From contig JAMZAV010002043.1 in assembly GCA_024449915.1 (NCBI GenBank), positions 62,001 to 126,000 of the forward strand: a stretch of DNA of 64,000 bases, in the 5' to 3' direction. Below the pieces are notes generated by a model that ran no database searches, was not told where the DNA came from, and was given only the letters and a program-made list of their open reading frames with translations. Shown here piece after piece: positions 27,201 to 41,494 of the stretch (positions are counted from its first letter, which is position 1; each line of letters starts with the position of its first letter). A program made the position numbers and the translations under genes. The stretch is from Sweltsa coloradensis (lineage: Eukaryota > Arthropoda > Insecta > Plecoptera > Chloroperlidae).

Positions 27201-30200
27201 TTCTTACATCTGCGGTCTGCCCAGATGACTGTGCTTACCGACGGTGTAGCCTAAGACAATTGCTATGGAATGTGGGTTTAGTGCCTGCAGCGAGCGCACA
27301 CCAGACTGTTATGACACGCGAGACACAGCTATCACGGCAGCACGGGTTGGGTGAATCGGTAGGCGGCTATTTATCATCACTGAAGCTATTATTACATCTG
27401 CGGTCTGCCCAGATGCTGTGCTACAGGAACGGTGTAGCCCTAAGACAATTGCATGGAGATGTGTGTTTATGCCTGCAGCTGAGCGCACACCGACTGTTAT
27501 GACACGAGACACCAAGCTATCACGCACACGGTTTGTGATCGTAGGAGCTATTATCAATCACTGAAAGCTATTATTAATCTGCGGTCTGCCTGATGACTGT
27601 GCTACAGGAACGGTGTAGCCCTAAGACAATTGCATGGACCTGTGTGTTTTAGTGGCCTGCAGCTGAGCGCAACCGACTGTTATGACACCGAGACACCAGC
27701 TATCCGACAGCACGGGTTTGGGTGAATGTAGGAGCTATTATCATCACTGAAAGCTATTAGTACATCTGAGGTCTGCTAGATGACGGTGCTACAGGAACGG
27801 TTGTTAGCCCTAAGACAATTGCATGGAAGTGTGTTAGTGCCTGCAACTGAAGCGCACAGCCGACTGTTATGACACCGAGACACCGACTATTACGCAGCAC
27901 GGTTGTGAATCGTAGGAGCTATTATCAATCAATGAAGCTATTATACTCTGCGGTCTGCCCTAGATTACTGTGCTGCAGACGGTGTAGCCTAGACAATTGC
28001 ATGATGTGTGCTTGAGTGCCTGCAGCTGAGGCTCACACCGCTGTTTATGACACCGAGACACAGCGATCACGCCAGCACGGGTTGTGAATCGTAGGAGCTA
28101 TTATCAATCACTGAACGCCTTTTACATCTGCGGTCTGCCTAGATGATGTGGCTGCAAGGAACGGTGTAGCCCTAAGACAATTGCATGGAATGTGTGCTTC
28201 GTGCCTGCAGCTCTCACACCGACTGTTATGACACCGAGACACCAGCTATCAGGCCAGCACGGGTTGGTGAATCGGAGGAGCTTATCAATCACTGAAAGCT
28301 ATTATTACATCTGCGGTCTGCCTAGATGACTGTTCTACAGGAACGGTGTAGCCCTAAGACAATTGCATGGAATGTGTGTTTAGTGCCTGCAGCTGAGCGC
28401 ACACCGACTGTTTATGACACGAACACCAGCTATCAGGCGCACGGGTTGTGATCGGTAGGAGCTATTATCAATCACTGAAAGCTATTATTACATCTGGCGG
28501 TCTGCTAGATGACTACGCTACAGGAAGTGTAGCCCTAGACAATTGCATGGACTGTGTGCTTAGGCCTGCAGCTGAGCTCACACCGACTGTATGACCACGA
28601 TACACCAGCTATCACGCAGCACGGGTTTAGAATCGAGGAGCTATTATCAATCACTGAAACTATTATTTACATCTGCGGTCTCCTAGATTAACCTGTGGCT
28701 GCAGGAACGGTGTAGCCTAAGACAATTTGCATGGAATGTGGTGGTTAGTGCCTGCATCTGAGCGCCCACCGACGTTTTACACCGAGACACCAGCTATCAC
28801 GCGCACGGGTTGTGAATCGTAGGAGCTATTATCAATCACTGAAAGCTATTATTACATCTGCGGTCTGCCTAGATGACCTGTGCTGCGGAACTGTGTAGCC
28901 CTAAGACATTGCATGGAATGGGTGTTTTAGTGCCTGCATCTGACGCACACCCGACTGTTATGACCACCGGGAGACACACTATCACGCAGCACGGGTTGTT
29001 TATCGTAGGAGCTCTTATCACTCACTGAAAGCTATTATTACATCTGCGGTCTGCTAGATGACTGTGCTACAGGAACGGTGTAGCCCTAAGACATTTCATG
29101 GAAATGTGTTTTTTTAGTGCCTGCGCTGAGCGCACACCGACTTGTTATGAACACCGAGACACCAGCTATCACGCAGCACGGGTTGGTGAACGTAGAGCAT
29201 TATCAATCACTTGAAGCTTTATTACATCTGCGGTCTGCCTAGATGACTGTGCTGCCAGGAACGGTGTAGCCCTAAGAACAATTGCATGAATGTGTGTTTA
29301 GTGCCTGCCGCGAGCTCACACGACTGTTATGACACCGAGACACCAGCTATCACGCCAGCACGGTTGTGAATCGTAGGCTATTATCAATCACGGAAAGCTA
29401 TTATTACATCTGGCGGTCTGCCTATATGACTGTTCTGCAGGGAACCGTTGTACCCTAAGACAATTGCATGGAATGTGTTGCTTAGTGCCTTCAGCTGAGC
29501 TCACCCGACTGTTTATGACACCGAGACACCACTATCACGCCAGAACGGGTTGGTGAATCGTAGGAGCTATTATCAATCACTGAAACTATTATTACATCGC
29601 GTCTGCCTAGATGACTGTGCTGCAGGAACGGTGTAGCCCTAAGACAATTTGCATGGAATGTGTGTTTAGTGCCTGCAGCTGAGCGCACACCGACTGTTAT
29701 GCACCGAGACACCAGCTATCACGCCAGCACGGGTTGTGAATCGTAGAAGCTATTATCAATCACTGAAAGCTATTATTACATCTGGCGGTCTGCCTAGATG
29801 CCTGGCTACAGAACGGTGTAGCCCTAAGACAATTGCATGGAATGTGTGCTTAGTGCCTGCCAGCTGAGCGCACACCGACTGTTAGAACCGAGACACCAGC
29901 TATCACCCAGCACGGGTTTTGAAATCGTAGGAGCTTATTATCTATCACGAAAGCTATTATTACACTCTGCGGTCTGCTAGATGACTGTGCTACGTAAAAA
30001 AACCCGGGGGGGGGGGTTTTTGTAGCCCTAAGACAATTGCATGGAGATGTGTGTTTTAGTGCTGCAGCTGAGCGCACCCGACTGTTTATGACACCGAGAC
30101 ACAGCTATCACGCCAGCACGGGTTGTGAATCGTAGGAGCTATTATCAACCTGAAAGCTATTCTTACATCTGCGGTCTGGCCCAGATGACTGTGCTACAGG

Positions 30201-33200
30201 AACGGGTATATCCTAAGACAATTTGCATGGAATGTTGTTTTTTAGTGCCTGCAGCTGAGCGCACACGCGACTGTTATGACACCGACACCAGCTATCACGC
30301 CGCACGGGTTTGAATCGTAGGAGCTATTATCAATCACTGAAAGCTATTATTACATCTGCGGTCTGCCTATATGACTGGGCGCAGGAACGGTGTAGCCCTA
30401 ATGACAATTGCATGGAATGTGTGCTTAGTGCCTGCAGCTGAGCGCCACCGACTGTTATGACAGCCGAGACACCAGCTTTCCGCCACGCCAGCACGGGTTG
30501 TGAATCGTAGAGCTATTATCAATCACTGAAGTCTCTTATTTAATCTGCGGTCTGCTAGATGACTGTGCTAACGGACGGTGTAAGCCCTAAGACAATTGCA
30601 TGAATGTGTGTTTAGTGCCTGCAGCTGGAGCGCACACCGACTGTTATGCACCGAGACACCACTATCACGCCAGCAGGGTTGTGATCGTAGGAGCTATTAT
30701 CAATCACTGAAAGCTATTATTACATCTGCGGTCTGCCCAGATGACTTGGCTACATAACGTTGTAGCCCTAAGACAATTGCATGGAATGTGTTTTTAAAGT
30801 GCCTGCACTGAGCGCACACCGACTGTTATGACACCGAGACACCAGCTATCCAACGCCAGCACGGGTTGTGAATCGTAGGGAGCTATTATCTATCACTGAA
30901 AGCTATTATTACATCTGCGGTCTGCCCAGATGACTACGCTACAGGAACGGTGGTACCTAAGACAATTGCATGGAATTTGTGTTTAGTGCCTGCAGCTGAG
31001 CGCACACCGACTGTTTGACACCGAGACCCAGTATCACGCAGCCGGTGGGTGAATCGTAGGAAGCTATTATCATCACTGAAAGCATTATTCATCTGCGTCT
31101 GCTAGACTGACCTGTGCTACAGACGGTGTAGCCCTAAGACAAATTGCATGGAATGTGTGTTTAGTGCCTGCAGCTGAGCGGCACACCGACTGTTATGACA
31201 CCGAGACACCAGCTATCACGCGCCGCACGGGTTGGTGAATCGTAGGAGCTATTATCATCAGCTGAAAGCTATTATTACATCCTCTGTCTGCCTAGATGAC
31301 CTGTGCTGCATGAACGGTGTAGCCCTAAGACATGCATGGAATGTTGTTTCGTAGCCTGCAGCTGAGCGCACACCGCTGTTATGACACCGAGACACCAGCT
31401 ATCACGCCAGAACGGTTGTGATCGTAGGAGCTATTATCAATCACTGAAGCTATTATTACATCTGCGGTCTGCCCAGATGACTGTGCTGCATGAACGGTGT
31501 AGCCCTAAGACATTGCATGAATGTGTGTTTAGTGCCTGCATCTGAGCGCACAGCCGACTGTTTATGACACCGAGACAACCAGCTATCACGCCATGGCACG
31601 GGTGGGTGATCGTAGAGCTATTTTCATCACTGAAAGCTTTATTACATCTGCGGTCTGCCTAGATGCTGTGCTACAGGACGGTGTAGCCCTACGACAATTG
31701 CATGGATGGTGTGTTTAGTGCCTGCAGCTGAGCGCACACCGACTGTTTATGACACCGAACACCAGCTATCACGCCAGCACGGGTTGGTGCATCGTAGAGC
31801 TATTATCATCACTGAAGCTATTATTTACATCTGCGGTCTGCCAGATGACTGGGCTACAGGAACTGTGTAAGCCACTAAGACAATTGCATGGAATGTGTGT
31901 TTGTGCCTGCAGCTGAGTCGCACACCTGGACCTGTTATGACACCGAGACCCACTACACGCAGCACGGGTTGTGAATCGGGAGGAGCTATTATCAATCACT
32001 GAAAGCTCTTATTACATCTGCGGTCTGCCTAGATGACGGTGCTACAGGACGGTGTAGCCCTAAGACAATTGCATGGAAATGTGTGTTTAGTGCCTGCACT
32101 GAGCGCACACCGACTGTTATTACCGAGACACACCCACTATCACGCCAGCCGGGTTGGTGAATCGTAGGAGCTATTATCATCCCGTAAGCTATTATTACAT
32201 CTGGGCGGGTCTGCTAGATGACTGTGCTACATGAAACGGTGTAAGCCCAAGACCTTGCATGGAATGGTGTTTAACGTGCCTGCAGCTGAGCGCCACCGAC
32301 GTTATTGACACCGAGACACCAGCTATCACGCCAGGCACGGGTTGGTGGAATCGTAGGAGCTATTATCACTCTCAATCACTAGAAAGCTATTATTACATCT
32401 GCGGTCATGCTAGATTACTGTGCTACAGGAACGGTGTAGCCCTAGACTTGCATGGAATTACTGTGTTTTTAGTGCCTGCAGCTGAGCGCACACCGACTGT
32501 TATGACCCGAGACACAGCTTATCACGCAGCACGGGTTTGTGAATCGTAGGATCTATTATCAATCATGAAAGCTATTATTACATCTCGGTCTGGCCTAGAT
32601 GACTACGCTACAGGAAGGTGTAGCCCTAAGACAATTGCATGGAATGTGTGTTTAGTGCCTGCAGCTGAGCGCACACAGGACTGTTATGACACCGAGACAC
32701 CAGCTATCAAGCCAGCACGGGTTGTGAATCGTAGGAAGCTATTATCAATCACTGAAAGCTATTATGACATCTGCGGTCTGCCCAGATACTGTGCTACAGG
32801 AACGGTTGTAGCCCTAAGAAATTGCATGGATGTGTGGTTTAGTGCTGGGCTGAGCGCACACCGACCGTTATACACGCGAGACACCACTATCACGCCATCA
32901 CGGGTTGGTGAATCGTAAGGAGCTATTATCAATCACTGAAAGCGATTATTACATCTCCGGTCTGCCTAGATGACTGTGCTACGGAACGGTGTAGCCCTAA
33001 GACAATTGCATGGAATGTGTGTTATGCCTGCAGCTGAGCGCAACACGACTGTGTATGACACCGAGACAGCCAGCTATCAAGCCACACGGGTGTGAATCGT
33101 AGGAGCTATTATCATCACTGAAAGGCTATTATTACATCTGCGGTCTGCCTGATTGACTACCTACAGAACGGTGTACCCTAGACAATGCATGGAATGTGGG

Positions 33201-36200
33201 TTTAGTGCTGCAGCTGAGCGCACACACGACTTTTAATGACACCGAGACACCAGCTATCACGCCAGCAACGGGTGTGAATCGTAGGAGCTATTATCAATCA
33301 CTGAAAGCTATTATACATCTGCGGTCTGCCAGATGAACTGTGCTACAGCACGGTTTAGCCCTAAACCATTGCATGGAATGTGTGTTTAGTGCTGCAGCTG
33401 AGACACACCGACTCTTATGACACCGAGACCCAGCTATCACGCCAGCACGTTGTGAAATCGTAGAGCTATTATCAATCACTGAAAGCTATTCTACAATTCT
33501 GCGGTCCTGGCCTAGATACATGTGCTACACGGCAACGGTGTAGCCCGAAGACAATTGCATGGAATGTGTGTTGAGTGCCTGCAGCTGAGCGCACACCGAC
33601 TGTTATACACCGAGACACCAGCTATCACGCCAGCACGGGTTGTGAATCGTAGGAGCTATTATCACATCACTGAAAGCTATTATTACATCTGTCGTATGCC
33701 CAGATACTGGGCTACAGGACGGTGTAGCCCTAAGACAATTGCATGAATGTGTGTTTAGTGCCGCAGCTTACGCAACACCGACTGTTCTGAACAAGACACC
33801 CGCTATCACGCAGCACGGTGGGTGAATCGTAGGAGCTATTATCAATCCACTGAAAGCTATTATACATCTGCGGTCTGCCTCGATGACTGTGCTACAGAAC
33901 GGTTTAGCCCTAGACAATTGCATTGAATGTGTTGTTTAGTGCCTGCCTGAGCGCACACCGACTGTTATGACACCGAACACCAGCTATCACGCCGCACGGG
34001 TTGTGAATCGTAGGAGCTATATCAATCACTGACAAAGCGTATTTTCATCTGCGGTCTGCCCAGATGACTGGCTACAGGAACGGTGTAGCCCTAAGACATT
34101 GCATGGAATGTGTGTTTAGTGCCTGCACTGATCGCACACCGACTGTATGACACGAGACCCGCTATCACGCCAGCACGGGTTGGTGAATCGAGGAGGCTAT
34201 TATCAATCACTGAAACTATTATTACATGCCTGCGGTCTTCCAGTATGACTGGGCTACAGGAATCGGTGGTGCCCTAATACAATTGCCTGGAATGTGTGTT
34301 TAGTGCCTGCAGCTGAGCGCAACACGACTGTTATGACACCGGGGGGAGACACCACTATCACGCCACACGTGGTTGTGAATCGTACGATCTATTACAATCA
34401 CTGAAAGCTATTATTACATCTGCGGTCTGCCCAGATGACTGGGATACAGAACGGTGTAGCCCTAAGACAATTGCATGGAATGTTGTTTAAGTGCCTGCAG
34501 CTGAGCGCTACACCGACTGTTATGACCGAGACACCAGCTATTCACGCCCCAAAGCCCCCCCCCCAAAAAAAAAAAACCGGGGTTGTGATCGTAGGAGCGA
34601 TTATCAATCCACTGAAAGCTATTATTTACATCTGCGGTCTGCCTAGATGAATGTGTCTACAGGAACGGTGTAAGCCCTAAGACAATTGCATGGAATGTGT
34701 TTTAGTGCCTGCAGCTGAGCGCACACCGACTTATTACACCGAGACCAGCTATCACGCCATCACGGGGTTTGAATCGTAGGATCTATATCATCCACTGAAA
34801 GCTATTACATCTGCGGTCTGCCTAGATGAATGTGCTACAGAACGGTTTAGCCCTAGACAATTGCATGGAATGTGTGTTTAGTGCTGCAGCTGAGCGCACA
34901 CCGACTGTTATGACACCGAACACCAGCTATCACGCCAGCACGGGTTTGTGAATCGTAGGAGCTATTATCATCACTGAAGCTATTATTCATCTGCGGTCTG
35001 CCTATAGTGACTACGCTTACAGGAACGGTGTAGCCCTAGACAATTGATGGAATGTGTGTTTAGTGCCTGCAGCTGAGCGGGAAAACAGACTGTTTATGAA
35101 CACCGAACACCAGCTCATCACGCAGCACGGGTGTGGAATCGTAGTAGCTATTATCATCACTGAAAGCTAATTATTACTCTGCGGTCTGCCAGATGACTGT
35201 GTCTACAGACGGTGTAGCCCCTAAGACAATTGCATGGAATGTGTGTTTGTGCCTGCAGCTGAGCGCACACCGACTGTTATGACACCGGACACCGCTTTCA
35301 AGCCAGCCCGGGTTGTGAATCGTAGGAGCTATTATCAATCACTGAAAGCTATTATATACATATGCGGTATGCCTAGATGACTGTTCTACAGGAACGGTAT
35401 AGCACTAAGACAATTGAATGGAATGTGTGTTTAGTGCCTGCAGCTGAGCGCACACGACTGTTATGACACCGAAGACACCGCTATCACGCCGAGCACGGGT
35501 TTTGAATCGTAGGAGCTATTATCATCACTGAAAGCTATTATGACATCTGCGTCCTGCCCAGATGACTGTGCTAAGGACGGTGTAGCCCTAATACCTTGCA
35601 TGTGGAATGGTGTGTTTAGGTGCCTGCAGCTGAGCGCCCACCGACTGTTATGAACACCGAGACACCAGCTATCAGCCATCACGGGTTGTTGATCGTAGGA
35701 GCTATTATCAATCAACTGAAGCTATATTTACATCTCGTCTGCCTAGATGACTGTGCTACAGGAAACGTGTAGCCCTAAGACCATTGCATGGAATGTGTGT
35801 TTTAGTGCCTGCAGCTGAGCGCACACCGACTGTTATGACCAGCCGAGACACCACCTATCACGCCATCACTGGGTTTGGTGAATCGTAGGAGCTATTATCA
35901 ATCACTGAAAGCTATTATTACATCTGGCGGTCTGCCCAGATGACTACCTACAGAACGTGTAGCCCTAAACAATTGCATGGAATGTGTGTTTAGTGCCTGC
36001 AGCTGAGGCGCACACCGACTGTTATGACACCGAGACACCAGCTTCACGCCAGCACGGGTTGTGATCGTAGGAGCTATTATCATCACTGAAATGCTATATT
36101 ACATCTGAGGTCCTGCCCAGAGACTGTGCTACAGGACCGGTGTAGCCCTAAGACAATTGCATGTAATGTTGTTAGTGCCTGCATGCTGAGTCGCACACCG

Positions 36201-39200
36201 ACTGTTATGACACCGAGAACACAGCTACTCCGCCAGCACGGGTTTGAATCGAGGAGCTATTACAATTCACTGAAGCTATTATTACATCTCTGTCTGCCAG
36301 ATGACTTGTGCTACAGGACGTGTAGCCCTAAGACAATTGCATGAATGTGTGTTTTAGTGCCTGCAGCTGAGCGCACACCGACTGTTATAGACACCGAGAC
36401 ACCAGCTATCACGCCAGCACGGTTGTGAATCGTAGGAGGCTATTTATCAATCACTGAAGCTATTATTACATCTGGCGGTCTGCCCAGATACGGCTACAGA
36501 CGGTGTAGGCCTAAGACAATTGCATGGATGTGTGTTTAGTGCCTGCGCTGAGCGCACACCGACTGTTATGACCACCGAGACCACCAGCTATCACGCACAC
36601 GGGTTGGTGAATCGTAGGAGCTATTATACACAATCACTGAAAGCATTATTACATCTGCGGTCTCCTAGATGACTGTTGCTACAGGAACGGTGTAGAGCCC
36701 TAGACAATTGCATGGAATGTGTGTTTAGTGCCTGCAGCTGAGCGCACACCGACTGTTTACACCGAGACACCAGCTACACGCAAGCACGGGTTGTGAATCT
36801 AGAGCTATTATCAATCATGAAAGCTATTATTAACATCTGCGGTCTGCCCAGATGACTACGCTACAGGAACGTGTAGCCCTAAACAATTGCATGGAATGTG
36901 TTGTTTAGTGCCTGCAGCTGAGCGCACACCGACTGTTTATGACACAGACACGCAGCTATCACGCCAGCACGGGTTGTGAATCGTAGGAGCTATTATCAAT
37001 CACTGAAAGCTATTATTACATCTTGCGGTCTGCCTAGATGACTGGGCTAGCAGAACGGTGTAGCCCTAGACAATTGCATGGAATGTGTGTTTAGTGCCTG
37101 CAGCTGAAGCGCACACCGACTGTTATGACACCGGAGACACCAGCTGATCACGCCAGCACGGTTTGGTGATGTAGGACATTATCAATCATACTGAAAGCTA
37201 TTATTACATCTGCGGTCTGCCCAGATGACTACGCTACAGCAACGGGTAGCCCTAAGACAATTGCTGGAATTGTGTGTTTAGTGCCTGCACTGAGCGCACA
37301 CCGCTGTTATGACACAAAGACACCACTATCACGCAGCACGGGTGTGATCGTAGGAGCTATTATCAATCATGAAAGGTATTATTACATCTGCGGTCTGCCT
37401 CTATGACTGTGCTACAGGAACCGGTGTAGCCTAAGACAATTGCATGGATGTGTGTTTAGTGCCTGCAGCTGGCGCACACCGACTGTTATGACACCGAGAC
37501 CCACTATCACGCCAGCACGGGTGGGTGAATCGTCGGAGCTATTATCAATCACTGAAAGCTATTATTACTCTGCGGTCTGCCCAGAGACTGTGCTACAGGA
37601 ACGGTGTATAGCCTAAGACAATTGCATGGAATTGTGTTTTAGTGTCCTGCAGCTGAGCGCACAACCGCTGTTATGACCCCGAGACCCAGCTTATCACGCA
37701 GCACGGTTGTGAATCGTAGGACTATTATCAATCACTAAAGCTATTATTACATCTGCGGTCTGCCCAGATGACTGTGCTACAGGAACGGTGTAGCCCTAGA
37801 CATTGCATGGAATGTGTTTAAGTGCCTGCAGCTGAGCGCACCCGACTGTTATGAACACCGAGACACCAGCTATCACGCCGCACGGGTTTGTGAATCGTAG
37901 GAGCTATTATCATCACTGAAAGCTATTATTACATCCTGCGGTCTGCCCAGATGACGTGCTACCACAGGAAACGGTGTAGCCCTAAGACAATTGCCTGGAA
38001 TGTGTGGTTTAGTTGGCTGCGCTTAGCGCACACCGGACGGTTATGACACCGAGACGACCAGCTATCACGCCAGCACGGGTTGTGAATCGTAAGAGCTATT
38101 ATCATCACTGAAGCTATTATTACATCTGCGGTCTGCCCAGATTAGACTGGGCTACAGGAACGGTGTAGCCTAAGACAATTGCATGGAATGTGTGTTTAGT
38201 GCCTGCAGCTGAAGCGGCACACCGACTGTTATACACCGGAGACACCAGCTATCGCCAGCAGCGGTTGTGATCGTAGAGCTTATTATCAATCACTGAAAGC
38301 TTTATTACATCTGCGGTCCTGCCAGATGACTACGCTACAGGAACGGTGTAGCCCTACGACAATTTGCATGGAATGTGTGTTTAGTGCCTGCACTGAGCGC
38401 ACACCGAAAAGGGGGGGGTAATGACCACCGAGACACCAGCTATCACGCCAGCACGGGTTGTAGAATCGTAGGAGCTATTTATCTATCAACTGAAAGCTAT
38501 TATTACATCTGGCGGTCTGCCCAGATGACTACGCTACAGGAACGGTGTAGCCCTAAGACAATTGCATGGAATGTGTGTTTAGTGCCTGCAGCTGAGCGCA
38601 CACCGCTGTTATGACACCGAGAAACAGCATATCAAGACAGCACGGGTTGTGAATCGTAGACTATTATCATCACTGAAAGCTTATTACATCTGCGTCTGCC
38701 CAGATACTACGCTACAGGAACGGTGTAGCCCTAAGACATTGCATGGAATGTGTGTTTATGCCTGCAGCTGAGCGCACACCGACTGTTATGACACCGGAGA
38801 CAACCAGCTAATCAGCCAGCACGGTTTTGTGGAATCGTAGGAGCTATTACACTCACTGAAAGCTATTATTACATCTGCGGTCTGCCCCCCCAGTGACTGG
38901 GCTACAGGAACGGTGTATCCCTAATACAATGCATGGAATGTGTGCTTAGTGCCTGCAGCTGAGCTCACACCGACTGTTATGACACGAACACCAGCTATCA
39001 CGCCAGCACGGGTTGGTGAAATCGGGGGGGGGGGGGGGGAAGGAAAGTCTATTACAATCACTGAAGCTATTATTACATCTGCGGTCTGCCTAGAGGACGC
39101 GCTACAGGGAACGGTTGTGAGCCTAAGACAATTGCATGAATGTGTGTTTAGTGCCTGCAGCTGAGCGCACACTGACTGTTATGACACCGGGGGGGGGAAC

Positions 39201-40112
39201 ACCATCTATCACGCCAGCCGGGTTGTATCGTAGGAGCTATTAGCAATCACTGAAGCTATTATTACATCTGCGGTCTGCTAGATGACTGTGCTACAGGAAC
39301 GGTGTAGCCCTAAGACATTGCATGGAAGTGTTTTTAGTGCTGCAGCTGAGCGCACACCGACTGTTATGACACGATAACACCAGCTATCACGCAGCACTGG
39401 GGGTTGGTGAATCGTAGAGCTCTTATCAATCACTGAAAGCTATTATTCCATCTGCGGTCTGCCCAGATGACTGTGCTACAGGACCGGTGTAGCCCTAAGA
39501 CAATTGCAGGGAATGGTGTTTAGTGGCCTGCAGCTTGAGCGCACACCCGACTGTATGACACCGAGAAACCAGCTATCAGGCAGCACGGGTTGTGAATCGT
39601 AGGAGCTATTATCAATCACTGAAAGCTATTATTACATCTGCGGTCTGCCTAGATTGACTGTGCTACAGAACGGTGTAGCCCTAAGACAATTGCATGGATG
39701 TGTTGTTTAGTGCCTGCAGCTGAGCGGCACACCGACGGGTATGACACCGAGAACACGCTATCACGCACACGTGGTTGGGAAAAGTCGTAGAGCTATTATA
39801 CAATCACTGAAGCTATTATTACATCTGGCGGTCTGCCCAGATGATACGCTACAGGAACGTTGTAGCCGCTAAGCCAATTGCCTGGAATGTGTGTTTAGTG
39901 CCTGCAGCTTAGGTCGCACACCGACTGTTTATGACACCGAGACACCAGCTATCACGCCGCACAGGTTTGGTGAATCGTAGGAGCTATTATCAATCACTGA
40001 AAGCTATTATTACATCTGCGGTCTGCCTAGATGACTGTTCTACAGGAACGGTGTAGCCCTAAGACAATTGCATGGAATGTGTGTTTAGTGCCTGCAGCCT
40101 GCAGCTGAGCTC
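18239..40112. repeat. Satellite array, ~187-bp unit, about 120 copies
   Basis: Head-to-tail copies of one unit fill 21.9 kb without interruption by other sequence. A consensus built by eye is 187 bp; spacings of the GACTGTTATGAC landmark are 188, 182, 176 and 187 bp at the left end. Each unit contains ACACCGACTGTTATGACACC, CAGCTATCACGCCAGCAC, GGTTGGTGAATCGTAGGAGC, two AGCTATTAT boxes about 20 bp apart, CATCTGCGGTCTGCC, GTAGCCCTAAGACAATTGC and ATGGAATGTGTG. Copies differ mainly by single-base indels, so the many short frames inside are meaningless. No protein coding, no CENP-B-box-like motif and no convincing polymerase III boxes were found. Two unit types alternate in blocks (see findings). 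The array sits inside the long intron. Confidence 0.97.
19109..39196. other. Scattered homopolymer insertions inside the satellite
   Basis: Runs of G (sometimes with A, C or T runs) interrupt units at about 19109, 19255, 22208, 23033, 23926, 24669, 25232, 26245, 27116, 30004, 34331, 38409, 39024 and 39188, with mixed C/A runs at 34550-34580 and an A-run at 20177-20189. They fall at different positions of the unit, so they are not a repeat feature. They look like base-calling or consensus artefacts in a collapsed or poorly polished array. Confidence 0.6.
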
Positions 40113-40147
40113 GGTACAGCCTGATAGTTACTAACTCAAAAGCACAA

Positions 40148-40286
40148 CTGTCGATCGATCGACAGCGACGACTTTGTAAATCCAATACTCGGCGCGCGTC
40201 TTGACATTTCTGCGTGGCTGTTGATTGACAAGACAGTTTACCACACGCGTCATTGTATTTACAAAGTTGTCGCTGTCGATCGACAG
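40148..40286. mobile_element. Small inverted-repeat element (139 bp) beside the satellite edge
   Basis: The left arm starts CTGTCGATCGATCGACAGCG and runs to TTTGTAAAT; the right arm is its reverse complement with one 4-bp indel and single mismatches (ATTTACAAAGTTGTCGCTGT, then CGATCGACAG). It starts only about 36 bp after the last satellite base. The left flank TTACTAACTCA is shared with the element at 54.79 kb, so the family may extend further out. Confidence 0.65.
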
Positions 40287-41494
40287 ATTAAAGCAGCTTG
40301 ATCCTCCTTCTGATAAGAAAACTTATTCGCTGCTGGTTTATTTTGATTGAATGAATAACTTATAACCAGAAACACAAATAGGAGCATTTAAAAGTAATGT
40401 TTATTTAACTGTATTCAAGCAAAAATGAAATAATTGAAGATGTAAGGGTTCATCAAAATAAGGGTCGAAGTAAAGTTAAAACCTTAACTTGGCCTGTACG
40501 AGGAAGGAAGTGGTGGTAAAAAGAAAAGTAAATTTTGTGTATCTTTAATTAACTCTTTCGTTAAAGTCGTGAACATCTAGCACCCTGCGTGAGGCAAGAA
40601 GGGTGCGAGAACATATTATTTTGCACCGTGTTAATATCGTACGAGGTGGTGGTGATGGTTGTTAGTGAAAGGACTTTTCAGTTGGCAAAAAGTCTTCAAT
40701 AAAGCTAACCAGTCTCTAAAACCGTGTATGCACTTCCTTGCAATAATAATCAATCACGCCCTACCATTCTCAGGGGGAAGCCTATTCACATCTCCGCAAC
40801 TACGCGTCATTGTTGCAAAATATAAAGTCACTTTTGAAATGTGTTCCACGTTCCAACTTCCAACTAGGACTGGGAGAAAATTGTATGAACATTTCGTTCT
40901 TTACAAAACTCTGGAGGAGTTGCGTCTACGAACCTGTCATTTCATCATTGTAATAAAACCACCAACACCCGTATATTTTCCTCCACTCTCATTGCAGACT
41001 AAAATTATGATTTATGAAACACGCTTAAAAAACAAAAACAAATTCAAAACAAAAATGTTATGTTAAATTGTCAGGAATTGAAATTACTAACCAAACCCAG
41101 TAGAAGCAACTACCAATTCGAGCTTCAATATTGTAGAGAAAATAAAGTGGCAAACTAATATGATTATTTCAAAGTAGGAAATCAGTTAAATTTCTATTAC
41201 AAACATCTACAAAATCATACTTTTTAGTGATTACGTCATTCACGTGATGAATATGTTACCATTTTTACAAGATAATAACACCACACATGAGGTAATCTCA
41301 AACGTGGAAACGTGCAATTAGGTATACCGGTTGCTGAACAATTAATTACCATACATACAGGTTAATTAGAAGAGGGGGGCACAAGATTTAAGTGTTAATT
41401 ACAGCCCGAGTTGATCATGGAACGAAATTAAATCAGGCCCGAACGAACAGAATGCCGACCGCAACGTCGTGTTCAGTATAATGTAAGCACTTAC

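Noticed and set aside
18660..39172. Many 60-130 codon frames inside 18-40 kb
   Set aside because: All are satellite units read in different frames and broken by indels; the same peptide pieces recur in every unit.
18239..40112. Satellite as a tRNA-derived repeat or as a CRISPR-like array
   Set aside because: GGTTGGTGAATCG only loosely resembles a B box with extra bases and no A box fits; units are contiguous without unique spacers and the DNA is plainly eukaryotic.
40659..41066. 135-codon open frame on the plus strand, the longest outside repeats besides the 153- and 184-codon frames discussed here
   Set aside because: No recognisable domain, AT-driven composition, no splice or promoter context, low-complexity Lys/Asn end. 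A frame of this length is not unexpected in 64 kb.
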